A program made the position numbers and the translations under genes. From contig NZ_JACCFK010000001.1 of the NCBI RefSeq assembly GCF_013410405.1, positions 4,960,001-5,024,000 on the forward strand: a stretch of DNA of 64,000 nt, given 5' to 3'. The stretch's first letter is position 1, and every line of letters starts with the position of its first letter. The stretch comes from Amycolatopsis endophytica (GTDB lineage: Bacteria > Actinomycetota > Actinomycetes > Mycobacteriales > Pseudonocardiaceae). This document shows positions 41,804 to 50,511 of the stretch, piece after piece. Below the pieces are notes generated by a model. It searched no databases, had not been told where the DNA came from, and saw nothing but the letters and a program-made list of their open reading frames with translations.

Positions 41804-43053
41804 ACGGAGAACCAGTGCGTATCGATCGCGCCGACGTCATTGTCACCAGCCCGGGGCGGAACTTCGTCACCCTCCGGATCACGACCGGGGACGGCGTGGT
41901 CGGGTACGGCGACGCCACCCTCAACGGCAGGGAGCTCTCGGTCGCCGCATACTTGCGTGACCACGTCGTTCCCTTGCTGATCGGGCGGGACGCCCACCGC
42001 ATCGAGGACACCTGGCAGTACCTCTACCGGGGCGGCTACTGGCGGCGGGGCCCGGTCACCATGGCCGCGATCGCCGCCGTGGACACGGCGCTGTGGGACA
42101 TCAAGGCCAAGGTCGCGGGCCTGCCCCTCTATCAGCTCCTCGGTGGCGCGAGCCGTGACCGCTGCCTCGTCTACGGCCACGCCAGCGGACGCGGGATCCC
42201 CGAACTGACCGACTCGATTCGCGAACACCTCGACCTCGGATTCCGCGCGATACGCGTCCAGACCGGTGTGCCAGGGCTCGACTCCGTGTACGGCGTGGCG
42301 ACCAGCTCGGCCGCCGCGGTCGGCGGCTCCGCCCGGTACGACTACGAGCCGGCCCGGCGTGCCGCGCTACCCGCGGAGGAGACGTGGGACACGCGAGCCT
42401 ACCTTCGCCACGTGCCGTCGGTGTTCGAAGCCGTGCGCCACGAATTCGGCCCCGAGCTGATCCTGCTGCACGACGCGCACCACCGCCTCACGCCCATCCA
42501 GGCGGCCAGGCTCGGCAAGTCCCTGGAACCCTACGACCTGTTCTGGCTCGAGGACGTGACCCCGGCCGAGAACCCGGAAGGTCTGCGCCTGGTCCGCGAG
42601 CACACGACGACCCCGTTGGCGATCGGCGAGGTGTTCAACACCGTCTGGGACTACCAGACCCTGATCCGGGAGCAGCTGATCGACTACGTCCGTTCCCCGG
42701 TGACCCACGCGGGCGGTATCACCGGGGTGCGCCGGATCATCGATTACGCCGCGATGTATCAGGTGAAGTCGGGTATGCACGGCCCGACGGACGTGTCACC
42801 GATCGGACTCGCCGCGGGTGTGCATCTCGGGCTCGCGGTGCACAACTTCGGCATTCAGGAGTACATGCTGCACAGCGCGGAGACGATGGCCGTGTTCGGC
42901 CCGACGTTCATCTTCGACGACGGCGGCTTGCGCCCCGGCGAGGAGCCGGGGCTCGGCATCCACTTCGACGAGGAACTCGCGGCGAGGTACCCCTACGAAC
43001 CGGCCTATCTGCCCACGAACCGGCTGCGCGACGGGACGGTGCACGACTGGTGA
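41800..43053 (+). CDS. manD: D-mannonate dehydratase, ManD type (enolase superfamily)
   Basis: 417 residues, ATG overlapping the symporter stop. Family blocks: [81 protein letters not shown] (metal Asp and catalytic His), [24 protein letters not shown], and [12 protein letters not shown]. It dehydrates D-mannonate to 2-keto-3-deoxygluconate with Mg. It replaces the unrelated UxuA of E. coli. No KDG kinase or aldolase follows in the window. Confidence 0.94.
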   Translation: MNGEPVRIDRADVIVTSPGRNFVTLRITTGDGVVGYGDATLNGRELSVAAYLRDHVVPLLIGRDAHRIEDTWQYLYRGGYWRRGPVTMAAIAAVDTALWDIKAKVAGLPLYQLLGGASRDRCLVYGHASGRGIPELTDSIREHLDLGFRAIRVQTGVPGLDSVYGVATSSAAAVGGSARYDYEPARRAALPAEETWDTRAYLRHVPSVFEAVRHEFGPELILLHDAHHRLTPIQAARLGKSLEPYDLFWLEDVTPAENPEGLRLVREHTTTPLAIGEVFNTVWDYQTLIREQLIDYVRSPVTHAGGITGVRRIIDYAAMYQVKSGMHGPTDVSPIGLAAGVHLGLAVHNFGIQEYMLHSAETMAVFGPTFIFDDGGLRPGEEPGLGIHFDEELAARYPYEPAYLPTNRLRDGTVHDW

Positions 43054-43071
43054 CTCACGGCGTGGCCCGCG

Positions 43072-43110
43072 ACCGATCCCGCTGGTGGCGTGCGCGGCAC
43101 GGGGATCGGT
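43072..43110. terminator. Bidirectional terminator-like hairpin between convergent genes
   Basis: ACCGATCCC (43072-43080) pairs exactly with GGGATCGGT (43102-43110) across a 21-base loop that itself contains a small GTGC/GCAC hairpin. It lies between the converging manD and dimethylformamidase-like genes. Confidence 0.5.
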
Positions 43111-43137
43111 TACCGCATGCTGGCCTCGGCGACCGGT

Positions 43138-44796
43138 TCAGGTGGGCGCGTCGCCGAGAAGGTGCCGCAGCACGTTGTCGGTGACCGTGGTGATCGCCTG
43201 ATCGCCGGTGCGAAGCCCGTTGACCCACTCACAGGTCCCGGCCGTGAACACCTCGCCGTCGCCTCGGGAGAACGAGACGACCATGCCCGCACCGCGGGCG
43301 AAGCGCCGCCGCGTCTGCTCGGTGTAGTCCTCGCCGGCGATGCTGGCGCGGTAACGGGCGTCACCGTCGCCGAGCATGAAATACGCTGTGTCCTTCTCGC
43401 GCGCGTCTTCGGCCGCGGTGGACCAGTTCATGGCGATGATCTGGAGACCGGCCGGTGCACCGTCGGTACCGGTCGGGTGGGGAAGGCCGTCCCGGAACTC
43501 GTAGTCGAGGCCGTCCACCTCGTAGGAGAACACCGCGGCACCGTCGCCGAACGTGTCGGCGTAACCGAGGCCGGTGTCGCGCAGGGACCAGTGCTCGGGA
43601 CGGAACACGACGTAGCCACGCGACGATCGCGGCGCGAAGGCGCCGAAACCCGCGTACATGCCGCGCAAAGCGTTCACACCGAAGGTCGTGGCGCCGGGAT
43701 TGCCGACCGCCGGATCCTCCCAGGCCCCGGTGAGCAGATGCTGTGCTTCGGTTCCGGCGACCGGATCCAGCCTGCCCGCGTCGTATTTGTAGGTCAGTTG
43801 AGTGTCGCGCTGGAGGTCCAGCCGGATCTGCCACATGAAGTTGCCCGCGAACCGGGCGACCCGTCCGCCCGCGGCGACGTAGTCGTCCACATGGGCGCGC
43901 ATGCGCCCCGTCCAGTATTCGTCGTGGCCGGCGAAGACGGCACAGCGATATGGGGTGAGCGCCGCCGGATCGGCATGGAGGTCCTCTTGCACGAGCAGGT
44001 CCACCTCGTAGCCGCGGGCCTCGGCCCAGCGGAAGAAATGACGTTCGAAGCTCGCCCATCCCGACGCGGCATAGTATTTCGCGTAACCGTTGAGGTAAGC
44101 CCACTCCGCGAACTCGTACCGAGGTGGCTGGGGGCCGGTCGGCCGGTGGGCATTGACCATGCGCGGCGCGTTGCCGGGAAGCCACACCTGCCCGCGTGCC
44201 CAGGGCCGCCGGGCCGACAGCACGGGAGAGCGCCCCCTGGCGGTACCCGGGTGCACGCCGAAGTAGTGGCTGGCGCCGCCCCAGTCGTTGTACGCGGACC
44301 AGGTGCACGTGGCGAGAACCTGGACCAGCGCACCCGGGCGCTGCTCCGGGTTGCGCACGACGAAGAAATGGTGCCCGAGAGGGCGCGCGTCCGGTGGCTG
44401 GTGCGCGTCACGCAGTTCGACGAGGTACGGCCCGGGGCGCAGCGTCGCGGGCAGAATCCAGGACGTGGTGACACGCCAGTCACAGCCCGACTGGTAGGCG
44501 TCGGCGGGCACGGGCTGGAAACCGGCCGAGGCGAGGCGTTCGGTGTGGACGGTGGTTTCGTGCCACCCGTCGCGATAGATCCGCAGCTCCAGCTCCGCGG
44601 CGGTGGTGGAGATGTAGAGGTCGACCTCCTCGCCGGGCAGGTATGAGCGTTTGTCGCTGTAGCACCACGCGGCCGGATGGCCCGCTTCGTGCGGGATTTC
44701 GACCCAGACGCGCTGGGCGCCGGGCGGCAGGCCCGACACCACCTCGGGTGTGATGTCGCCGCCGGGGCGGGATCCGTTCGCGGTGGGCGTGGTCAT
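43138..44796 (-). CDS. N,N-dimethylformamidase beta-subunit-like protein
   Basis: 552 residues. The family is recognised from SYLPGEEVDLYISTTAAELEL, WRVTTSWILPATLRPGPYLVEL, HHFFVVRN, TCTWSAYNDWGGASHYF, YLNGYAKYYAASGWASFERHF, VFAGHDEYWTGRMRAHVDDYVAAGGRVARFAGNFMWQIR, and GTCEWVNGL near the end. The large subunit of dimethylformamidase holds a mononuclear iron and hydrolyses dimethylformamide. No small subunit (about 130 residues in known enzymes) is encoded next to it, so it may act alone on another amide. A long hairpin isolates it from the upstream transporter gene. Confidence 0.8.
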   Translation of the reverse strand: MTTPTANGSRPGGDITPEVVSGLPPGAQRVWVEIPHEAGHPAAWCYSDKRSYLPGEEVDLYISTTAAELELRIYRDGWHETTVHTERLASAGFQPVPADAYQSGCDWRVTTSWILPATLRPGPYLVELRDAHQPPDARPLGHHFFVVRNPEQRPGALVQVLATCTWSAYNDWGGASHYFGVHPGTARGRSPVLSARRPWARGQVWLPGNAPRMVNAHRPTGPQPPRYEFAEWAYLNGYAKYYAASGWASFERHFFRWAEARGYEVDLLVQEDLHADPAALTPYRCAVFAGHDEYWTGRMRAHVDDYVAAGGRVARFAGNFMWQIRLDLQRDTQLTYKYDAGRLDPVAGTEAQHLLTGAWEDPAVGNPGATTFGVNALRGMYAGFGAFAPRSSRGYVVFRPEHWSLRDTGLGYADTFGDGAAVFSYEVDGLDYEFRDGLPHPTGTDGAPAGLQIIAMNWSTAAEDAREKDTAYFMLGDGDARYRASIAGEDYTEQTRRRFARGAGMVVSFSRGDGEVFTAGTCEWVNGLRTGDQAITTVTDNVLRHLLGDAPT

Positions 44797-44904
44797 GTGG
44801 CGTCCTTCCTGACGAGAATCGTGGGCACGGCGGTGGGACCAGCGCGCCGCTTCGACCGGAGGCTGGGTGTATCGGCGTGCGGAGGCCGGGGAAAGCCTGG
44901 TCAT

Positions 44905-44969
44905 GGCGGCGGGTCCGACCGCACCGGGGACGAGGAGCCCCCGTCCCCGGTGCGGTCGGACCCGCCGCC
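44905..44969. terminator. Long perfect stem-loop between the MHS transporter and the dimethylformamidase-like gene
   Basis: Two exact 28-base arms (44905-44932 and 44942-44969) with a 9-base loop, four bases after the transporter stop (minus strand). The stem is very strong and GC-rich without a U-run. It is probably the transporter terminator; the length is well beyond what termination needs. Confidence 0.75.
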
Positions 44970-44972
44970 GCG

Positions 44973-46307
44973 TCACGAGGTGGACGGGCTGCGTTCGTCA
45001 TCACGCTGGTCCGAACCGGCGTCCGTCGTGCGCACGAGGTCCCTTCCGGTCTTCCCTGGAGCGGTCTCGGGCAGGAAGAACAAGGTGGCCAGGGACACGG
45101 CCATGGCGACGACGACGTACCAGGCAGGCATCAGGTCGTTCCCCGTGACCGAGATCAGCCAGGTGAGCACGAACGGCGAGGACACCGAGGCGATGACCGA
45201 GAGGTTGAACCCGAGTGAGACCCCGGTGTAGCGCACGCGTGTCGGGAACAGTTCCACCCAGGTCGAGACGAGCGGCCCGCTGTAACAGCCGAGCGCGAGC
45301 CCGCCGACGGCGAACTGGAGAAGGGCCACGATGCCGACCGCGCTGCCCGGGATGATGAGGAAGGCGGGGATGACCAGGACGAGTACCGCGATGGACGCGC
45401 CGAACAGCAGTGGTTTGCGCCCGATCCGGTCCGAGACCGCTCCGGCGACGGGAATGGTGATCGCGTACGCGGCGATGGCGATCGACGTGGTGAGCAGTGA
45501 CGCGGCCGAGCTGTACCCGTGTTCGGTTTCCAGGAACGTCGGGGTGTAGACGAGCATGACGTAGTAGCAGACGGTCTGGCCCAGCGTGATCGCCGCGACC
45601 TTCAGCACGTTCGCCGGTTGGGTGCGCAGGGTTTCCCGTACCGGTGACCGCGCGACCTGTTCGCGGTTTTCCAGCTCGCGGAACGCTTCGGTCTCTTCGA
45701 GCTTCAGCCGGATGTAGAGCCCGACCACACCGAGTGGCAGCGCCACGAGGAACCCGACGCGCCAGCCCCACGAGGCCAGCTCCTGCGCCGTGAGCGTGCG
45801 GGTCAGGACGAACGAGAACAGCGAGCCCGCGAGGAGGCCGAATCCGGTGCTGGAGGGCATGAGGCTGACCATCAGGCCACGCCGGCGCGCCGGCACGCTT
45901 TCGGCGATGAGAGCGGCGCCGCCGGCGTACTCGCCACCCGCGGAGAAGCCCTGCACGATGCGGGCGACGATGAGCAGAACCGGTGCCGCGACGCCGATCG
46001 TGGCGTAACCGGGGATCGCGCCGAGCGCGGCGGTCGACAACGACATCATGATCAGCACGATGGCGAGAGTGCGTTTGCGCCCTATCCGGTCACCGAAACG
46101 GGCGAACACGACACCGCCCAGCGGGCGGGTGATCACGGGGAGCGCGAAGACGCCGAAGGTCGCCAGCAGTGCCGCGGTCGGATCGCTCGCGGGGAAGAAC
46201 ACGGTCGAGATGGTCACCGCGAGGAAGCCGTAGATCCCGTAGTCGAACCACTCGATGAAGTTGCCGATGCCTCCGGCGACGCTCGTTCTGCGTGCGGTGG
46301 TGCTCAC
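44973..46307 (-). CDS. MHS family MFS transporter
   Basis: 444 residues from GTG at 46307. Signature GNFIEWFDYGIYGFL in TM1, loop FGDRIGRKRTL, GEYAGGAALIAESVPARRRG, and a charged cytoplasmic C-terminal tail. About twelve membrane segments. It is divergent from the LysR gene across 168 bp, so it is probably LysR-controlled and imports a carboxylate handled by the HisD-like enzyme or the dimethylformamidase-like protein. Confidence 0.9.
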   Translation of the reverse strand: MSTTARRTSVAGGIGNFIEWFDYGIYGFLAVTISTVFFPASDPTAALLATFGVFALPVITRPLGGVVFARFGDRIGRKRTLAIVLIMMSLSTAALGAIPGYATIGVAAPVLLIVARIVQGFSAGGEYAGGAALIAESVPARRRGLMVSLMPSSTGFGLLAGSLFSFVLTRTLTAQELASWGWRVGFLVALPLGVVGLYIRLKLEETEAFRELENREQVARSPVRETLRTQPANVLKVAAITLGQTVCYYVMLVYTPTFLETEHGYSSAASLLTTSIAIAAYAITIPVAGAVSDRIGRKPLLFGASIAVLVLVIPAFLIIPGSAVGIVALLQFAVGGLALGCYSGPLVSTWVELFPTRVRYTGVSLGFNLSVIASVSSPFVLTWLISVTGNDLMPAWYVVVAMAVSLATLFFLPETAPGKTGRDLVRTTDAGSDQRDDERSPSTS

Positions 46308-46401
46308 GAATCGTTCCTCTCCTGGGCGCCGCGGCTCGCACGGGCGAGACTCCGGCGCGGTGATCGTTCACCGTTCCCGGCACGCTATGTGCAGGCGCGA
46401 C

Positions 46402-46438
46402 ATAGGGGTAGCCGGTCGACCTTGGGTCAGATATAGGG
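46402..46438. promoter_or_regulatory. Direct repeats in the LysR-transporter intergenic region
   Basis: ATAGGG occurs at 46402-46407 and 46433-46438 in similar surroundings (CATAGGGGTAGCC and TATAGGGTTGCC), 31 bp or three helical turns apart. They lie between the divergent MHS transporter and LysR genes, the normal place for LysR binding sites. This is a positional inference. Confidence 0.35.
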
Positions 46439-46475
46439 TTGCCCTGTGGAAAAAGGGGCGCGTGAAGGCGATCGC

Positions 46476-47399
46476 ATGACGCTGAACCAGCTGCGGGCGT
46501 TCGTGGCGGCTGAACGACTCGGCTCCTTCACGGCCGCCGCGTCCCAGTTGGACATCGCGCAGGCTTCGGTGTCGGAACTGATCCGGAGACTCGAGGAGGA
46601 GCTCGACGCGGTGCTGTTCCACCGTGGTGCCCGGCGGTTGTCCCTGACCGCCGCGGGGCAGGAACTGCTGCCCTACGCCCGTCGCACCGTCGACTCCGCC
46701 GACGAGGGAGTCCGCGCGGTCCATTCGCTCGGGTCGCTGGGCGGCGGCACGGCCACCTTCGGGGTGCTGCGCAACGCCGACTACTACCTGCTGGGCAACC
46801 TGGCCCACACGTTCCACCGGCGCTATCCGTCGGTGAAGGTCCGCCTGGTCGGGCTCAACTCGGCCGAGACGGCCGCGTCGATCGCCGCGGGGGAGATCGA
46901 AGCCGGGTTGATCGTTTTGCCGGTGGACGACGACACCCTGGCCATCACGCCGCTCATGCGCGACGAGGTCCTCTACGTCAGCGCCGATCCCGCCGTCACC
47001 GCGCGTCCGGTGACCATCGACAAGGTGGCGGCCGCGCGGCTCGTCCTCTACGACGCGCACTACGGCTGGGCCGATCCGACGAGGCGGCAGCTGGCCGCGC
47101 GTGCCCAGCTCGCCGGGGTCCACATCGAGCCCATCCTGGAGATCGAGCATGTGGAGGCCGCGTTGAAGCTGGTCGCCGCCGGGGTGGGGGACACCATCGC
47201 GAGTGCGGCCGTGGTCGGCAGCCGGGCCTTCCCGCCCGGGCTGCACACCGCTTCGTTCGACGAGCCGATGTTCGACACGATCGCGCTCGCCCGCAAGCGA
47301 GGGCGCCCGCTGTCCCGCGCAACCCGGGAGTTCGCCCGTCTCGCGGAAGACGCCATCAGCGAGATGCGGGGTGGCGCGACGAGGCCCGACCTGGAGTAA
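46476..47399 (+). CDS. LysR family transcriptional regulator
   Basis: 307 residues. N-terminal winged helix (MTLNQLRAFVAAERLGSFTA, then VSELIRRLEEELDAVLFHR), then the two-lobed substrate-binding domain. ATG at 46476 puts the HTH at the exact family position; an upstream GTG at 46446 would add ten charged residues. It is divergent from the MHS transporter gene and followed by the HisD-like and permease genes. The inducer is unknown. Confidence 0.92.
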   Translation: MTLNQLRAFVAAERLGSFTAAASQLDIAQASVSELIRRLEEELDAVLFHRGARRLSLTAAGQELLPYARRTVDSADEGVRAVHSLGSLGGGTATFGVLRNADYYLLGNLAHTFHRRYPSVKVRLVGLNSAETAASIAAGEIEAGLIVLPVDDDTLAITPLMRDEVLYVSADPAVTARPVTIDKVAAARLVLYDAHYGWADPTRRQLAARAQLAGVHIEPILEIEHVEAALKLVAAGVGDTIASAAVVGSRAFPPGLHTASFDEPMFDTIALARKRGRPLSRATREFARLAEDAISEMRGGATRPDLE

Positions 47400-47473
47400 T
47401 AGGGAAACCCGATGGGTGGCTCAGGAGGTAGTCACCTAGTCCTGTGGTCGAACTGTGCTTAACGTGTGCGGCC

Positions 47474-48829
47474 ATGCAGATCACTCCCGCGGAAGCAGAT
47501 CACCTCGGCCCGCTGACCTGGATCAAGAAGCCGGCCGTCGACGGGCCTCCCGCCCAGCGCCATCCCCAGGTCGTGGAGCGTGTTTCGGAGATCCTGGCCG
47601 ATGTCGAACGGCACGGCCTCGACGCCGTCCGCCGCTACGCCCGCGAGCTGGACGGCTGGACGGGTGAGCTGGAGATCAGCGCCGCCGAGCTGGCTCGCTC
47701 CGGGGACGCTCTCCCCGAGGACGTGCGGTCCTCCCTGGAGACCGGCTGTGACCGGACCCGCCGGTTCGCCCTTGCGCAGCGCGAGCACCTCGTCGACTTC
47801 GAGATCGAACTCGCTCCCTCGGTCGTCGGCGGACAGCGCTACGTTCCGGTCAACCGCGTCGGCGCCTACCTGCCCGCGGGCCGTTTCCCCTTGCTGGCCA
47901 GTGCGTTCATGACCGTGAACGTGGCGAAGGCCGCGGGCGTGCCGACGGTACTGGCCTGCACGCCGCCCACCGGTGAGCACGGCGCACACCCCGCGGTGCT
48001 CTACGGTGCCCACCTTTCCGGCGCGGACCGTGTCTTCGCGGTCGGTGGAGTCCAGGCGCTGGGAGCGCTCGCGTTCGGACTGCTGGGCGAGCAGCCGGTC
48101 GACATGCTCGTGGGCGCCGGCAACGCGTTCGTCACCGAAGCCAAGCGGCAGCTGTTCGGCCAGGTCGGGATCGACCTGCTCGCCGGTCCCTCGGAAGTGG
48201 CCGTGCTCGCGGACGAGACGGCTGATCCGGAGTGGGTGGCGGCCGATCTGCTCGGCCAGGCCGAGCACGGCCCCAACTCGCCGGCGGCTCTGATCACCAC
48301 GTCCGAGTTGCTCGGTCGTGAGGTCGCGGCCGCGATCGAACGGCAGCTGGCGGGCCTGAGCACCCGCGAGGTCGCGGGCCCCGCCTGGCGCGACTTCGGC
48401 TCGATCATCGTGGCGAGCGATCCCGCGCAGGCCGTGGCCGTGAGCGACGTCCTCGGCCCCGAGCACCTGGAAATCCAGACCGCGGACGACGACTACTATC
48501 TCAAGGAACTCACCAACTACGGTTCCCTGTTCCTGGGACGCTGGTCCACGGTGGCCTATTCGGACAAGGGCATCGCCGGGACCAACCACGTGCTGCCGAC
48601 CGGTAAGACAGCACGCTACAACGCCGGCTTGTCGGTGTCGCGATTCCTCAAGCCGCTGACCTACCAGCGCGCCCGGCGCGAGGGCACCGCGTACCTGGCG
48701 CCCGCGGTCGAGCGGATCTCCGCGTTCGAAGGACTGGCTGCCCACGAGGCGACCGCGACGATCCGCATCGAAGAGATCGGCAGGCACTCCGGGGCGTTCG
48801 AAGGCACGCCCGCGGTCGACCGTCACTGA
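47474..48829 (+). CDS. Histidinol-dehydrogenase-family dehydrogenase (HpsN-like)
   Basis: 451 residues. HisD fold: NRVGAYLPAGRFPLLASAFM, VGAGNAFVTEAKRQLFGQ, DLLAGPSEVAVLAD, LLGQAEHGPNSPAALIT (zinc Gln/His), LGPEHLEIQ (catalytic Glu-His), GTNHVLPTG and GLAAHEATATIR. No other his genes are near, and the RVGAYLPAGRFPL segment is closer to HisD paralogues such as sulfopropanediol dehydrogenase HpsN than to true HisD. It probably oxidises a primary alcohol twice to the acid. With a LysR and an amino acid permease, an amino alcohol or sulfonated diol is possible. Confidence 0.85.
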   Translation: MQITPAEADHLGPLTWIKKPAVDGPPAQRHPQVVERVSEILADVERHGLDAVRRYARELDGWTGELEISAAELARSGDALPEDVRSSLETGCDRTRRFALAQREHLVDFEIELAPSVVGGQRYVPVNRVGAYLPAGRFPLLASAFMTVNVAKAAGVPTVLACTPPTGEHGAHPAVLYGAHLSGADRVFAVGGVQALGALAFGLLGEQPVDMLVGAGNAFVTEAKRQLFGQVGIDLLAGPSEVAVLADETADPEWVAADLLGQAEHGPNSPAALITTSELLGREVAAAIERQLAGLSTREVAGPAWRDFGSIIVASDPAQAVAVSDVLGPEHLEIQTADDDYYLKELTNYGSLFLGRWSTVAYSDKGIAGTNHVLPTGKTARYNAGLSVSRFLKPLTYQRARREGTAYLAPAVERISAFEGLAAHEATATIRIEEIGRHSGAFEGTPAVDRH

Positions 48830-48868
48830 CCCCACGTCCCGATCGGTTCCCCACGTCGAGGAGCAACG

Positions 48869-50305
48869 ATGTCCCAGCCCCCGGAACGGGCGAACAGCGC
48901 CGGTAATACGCTGACGACCGGCCTGAAAGGCCGTCAGATCACCATGATCTCCATCGGTGGGGTCATCGGCGCCGGCCTGTTCGTCGGCTCGTCGGCCGCG
49001 ATCAGCGCGGCCGGCCCCGCTGTCCTGATCTCGTTCCTGCTCGCCGGCGCGCTGGTGGTTCTCGTGATGCGCATGCTCGGTGAAATGGCCGTGGCGAACC
49101 CCGACACGGGCTCGTTCTCGACCTACGCCGACCGGGCGCTGGGACGCTGGGCAGGTTTCTCGATCGGCTGGCTGTACTGGTGGTTCTACGTGCTGGTCAT
49201 CCCGATCGAGGCGATCGCGGCAGGCAAGATCCTCGGCGGCGCCCTCGGCCTGCCGACGTGGCTTCCGGCACTGGTGGTCATCCTGTTGCTCGCGGGCAGC
49301 AATCTGCTGGCGGTGCGCAACTACGGAGAATTCGAGTACTGGTTCGCCCTGCTCAAGGTGGTCGCCATCGTCGGATTCCTCATCATCGGAATCCTCGCAC
49401 TGACGGGGGTGCTGCCGGCGTCGGACTCCAGCGGGGTCTCCCACCTCTGGGATCGCGGCGGCTTCGCGCCACAGGGGGCCGTCGCGATCCTCACCGGACT
49501 GTTGACCGCCATGTTCGCCTTCCAGGGCAGCGAGATCGTCACGATCGCGGCCGCGGAGTCCAGCGAGCCGAAACGCAACATCAAGAAGGCCATCCGTGCG
49601 GTGGTGTGGCGGCTGAGCCTGTTCTACCTGGGCTCGGTGTTCTTCGTCGTCTGCCTGGTGCCCTGGGATTCGCCGGACCTGGAGCAGGGGTCCTACCAGG
49701 CGGCGCTCGAACGCGTCGGTATCCCCGGTGCCTCCTGGATCATGGACGTCGTGGTGGTGATCGCGGTGTGCAGCTGTCTCAACTCCGCCATCTACACCGC
49801 TTCCCGGATGGCCTACTCACTGGCCAAGCGCGGCGACGCACCTCATGTGCTCGGCCGGACCTCGGCCAACGGGACTCCGCGCAACGCGGTCGTCGCGTCC
49901 ACCGTCATCGGGATCGCGGCCGTCATCGCGAACTTCGCCGTGCCCGACGTGTTCACCTATCTGATCGCCTCCAGCGGGGCCATCGCGTTGATGATGTACC
50001 TGGTCATCGCCATCACGCAGTACGCCACGCGCAGGGGCTCCCGAGGCATCGCGCCCGAGGCGCCGATGTGGGCGTTCCCGTACCTGACGCTGCTCACGAT
50101 CGCGGGTATCGCGGTGGTCCTCGTGGTCATGGCCATCCTGCCCGGTCATCGACTCGAGTTGTGGCTCTCCCTGGGGCTGGCCCTCGTCCTGGTGGCGGCC
50201 GGGGTGCTTCTTCAGCGGGGAAGTGCCGGAACCAGGACCGCATCGTCACTTCGAACCGGCACGGACGCTGGTCCGGCGGCTCCGCCCGAGCGATCCCGTT
50301 CTTGA
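48869..50305 (+). CDS. APC superfamily amino acid permease
   Basis: 478 residues, about twelve membrane segments. Amino acid transporter family motifs: LKGRQITMISIGGVIGAGLFVGSSAAI in TM1, FQGSEIVTIAAAESSEPKRNIKKAIR in the central loop, and SRMAYSLAKRGDAP. Closest in pattern to GabP/AnsP-type permeases. GAGGAG precedes the ATG. It lies 39 bp after the HisD-like gene, so it probably imports that enzyme's substrate. Confidence 0.93.
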   Translation: MSQPPERANSAGNTLTTGLKGRQITMISIGGVIGAGLFVGSSAAISAAGPAVLISFLLAGALVVLVMRMLGEMAVANPDTGSFSTYADRALGRWAGFSIGWLYWWFYVLVIPIEAIAAGKILGGALGLPTWLPALVVILLLAGSNLLAVRNYGEFEYWFALLKVVAIVGFLIIGILALTGVLPASDSSGVSHLWDRGGFAPQGAVAILTGLLTAMFAFQGSEIVTIAAAESSEPKRNIKKAIRAVVWRLSLFYLGSVFFVVCLVPWDSPDLEQGSYQAALERVGIPGASWIMDVVVVIAVCSCLNSAIYTASRMAYSLAKRGDAPHVLGRTSANGTPRNAVVASTVIGIAAVIANFAVPDVFTYLIASSGAIALMMYLVIAITQYATRRGSRGIAPEAPMWAFPYLTLLTIAGIAVVLVVMAILPGHRLELWLSLGLALVLVAAGVLLQRGSAGTRTASSLRTGTDAGPAAPPERSRS

Positions 50306-50448
50306 CGCGGTCGGCCTCAGCGTCCACAAAGGTCCCGGCCGGACCGTCCCGGTTTCCGGTGCGCGAGCGAACGGCGGCGGATAGTCGCCGTCCGGCACGA
50401 CGGAGGCCGGTCCATCCGGGACATCGCGGGGAGTGATCGGGGACTGGG

Positions 50449-50468
50449 CGCGAGCCGGCCGGCTCGCG
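50449..50468. terminator. Bidirectional terminator-like hairpin
   Basis: A perfect 20-bp palindrome (CGCGAGCC-GGCC-GGCTCGCG) that folds to an 8-bp stem with a 4-base loop. It lies in the 206-bp gap between the convergent permease and IclR genes. Confidence 0.5.
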
Positions 50469-50511
50469 GGCCGGGTGTTCAGGCGCGGACGGGGTCCCTC
50501 CAGGGATTGCG

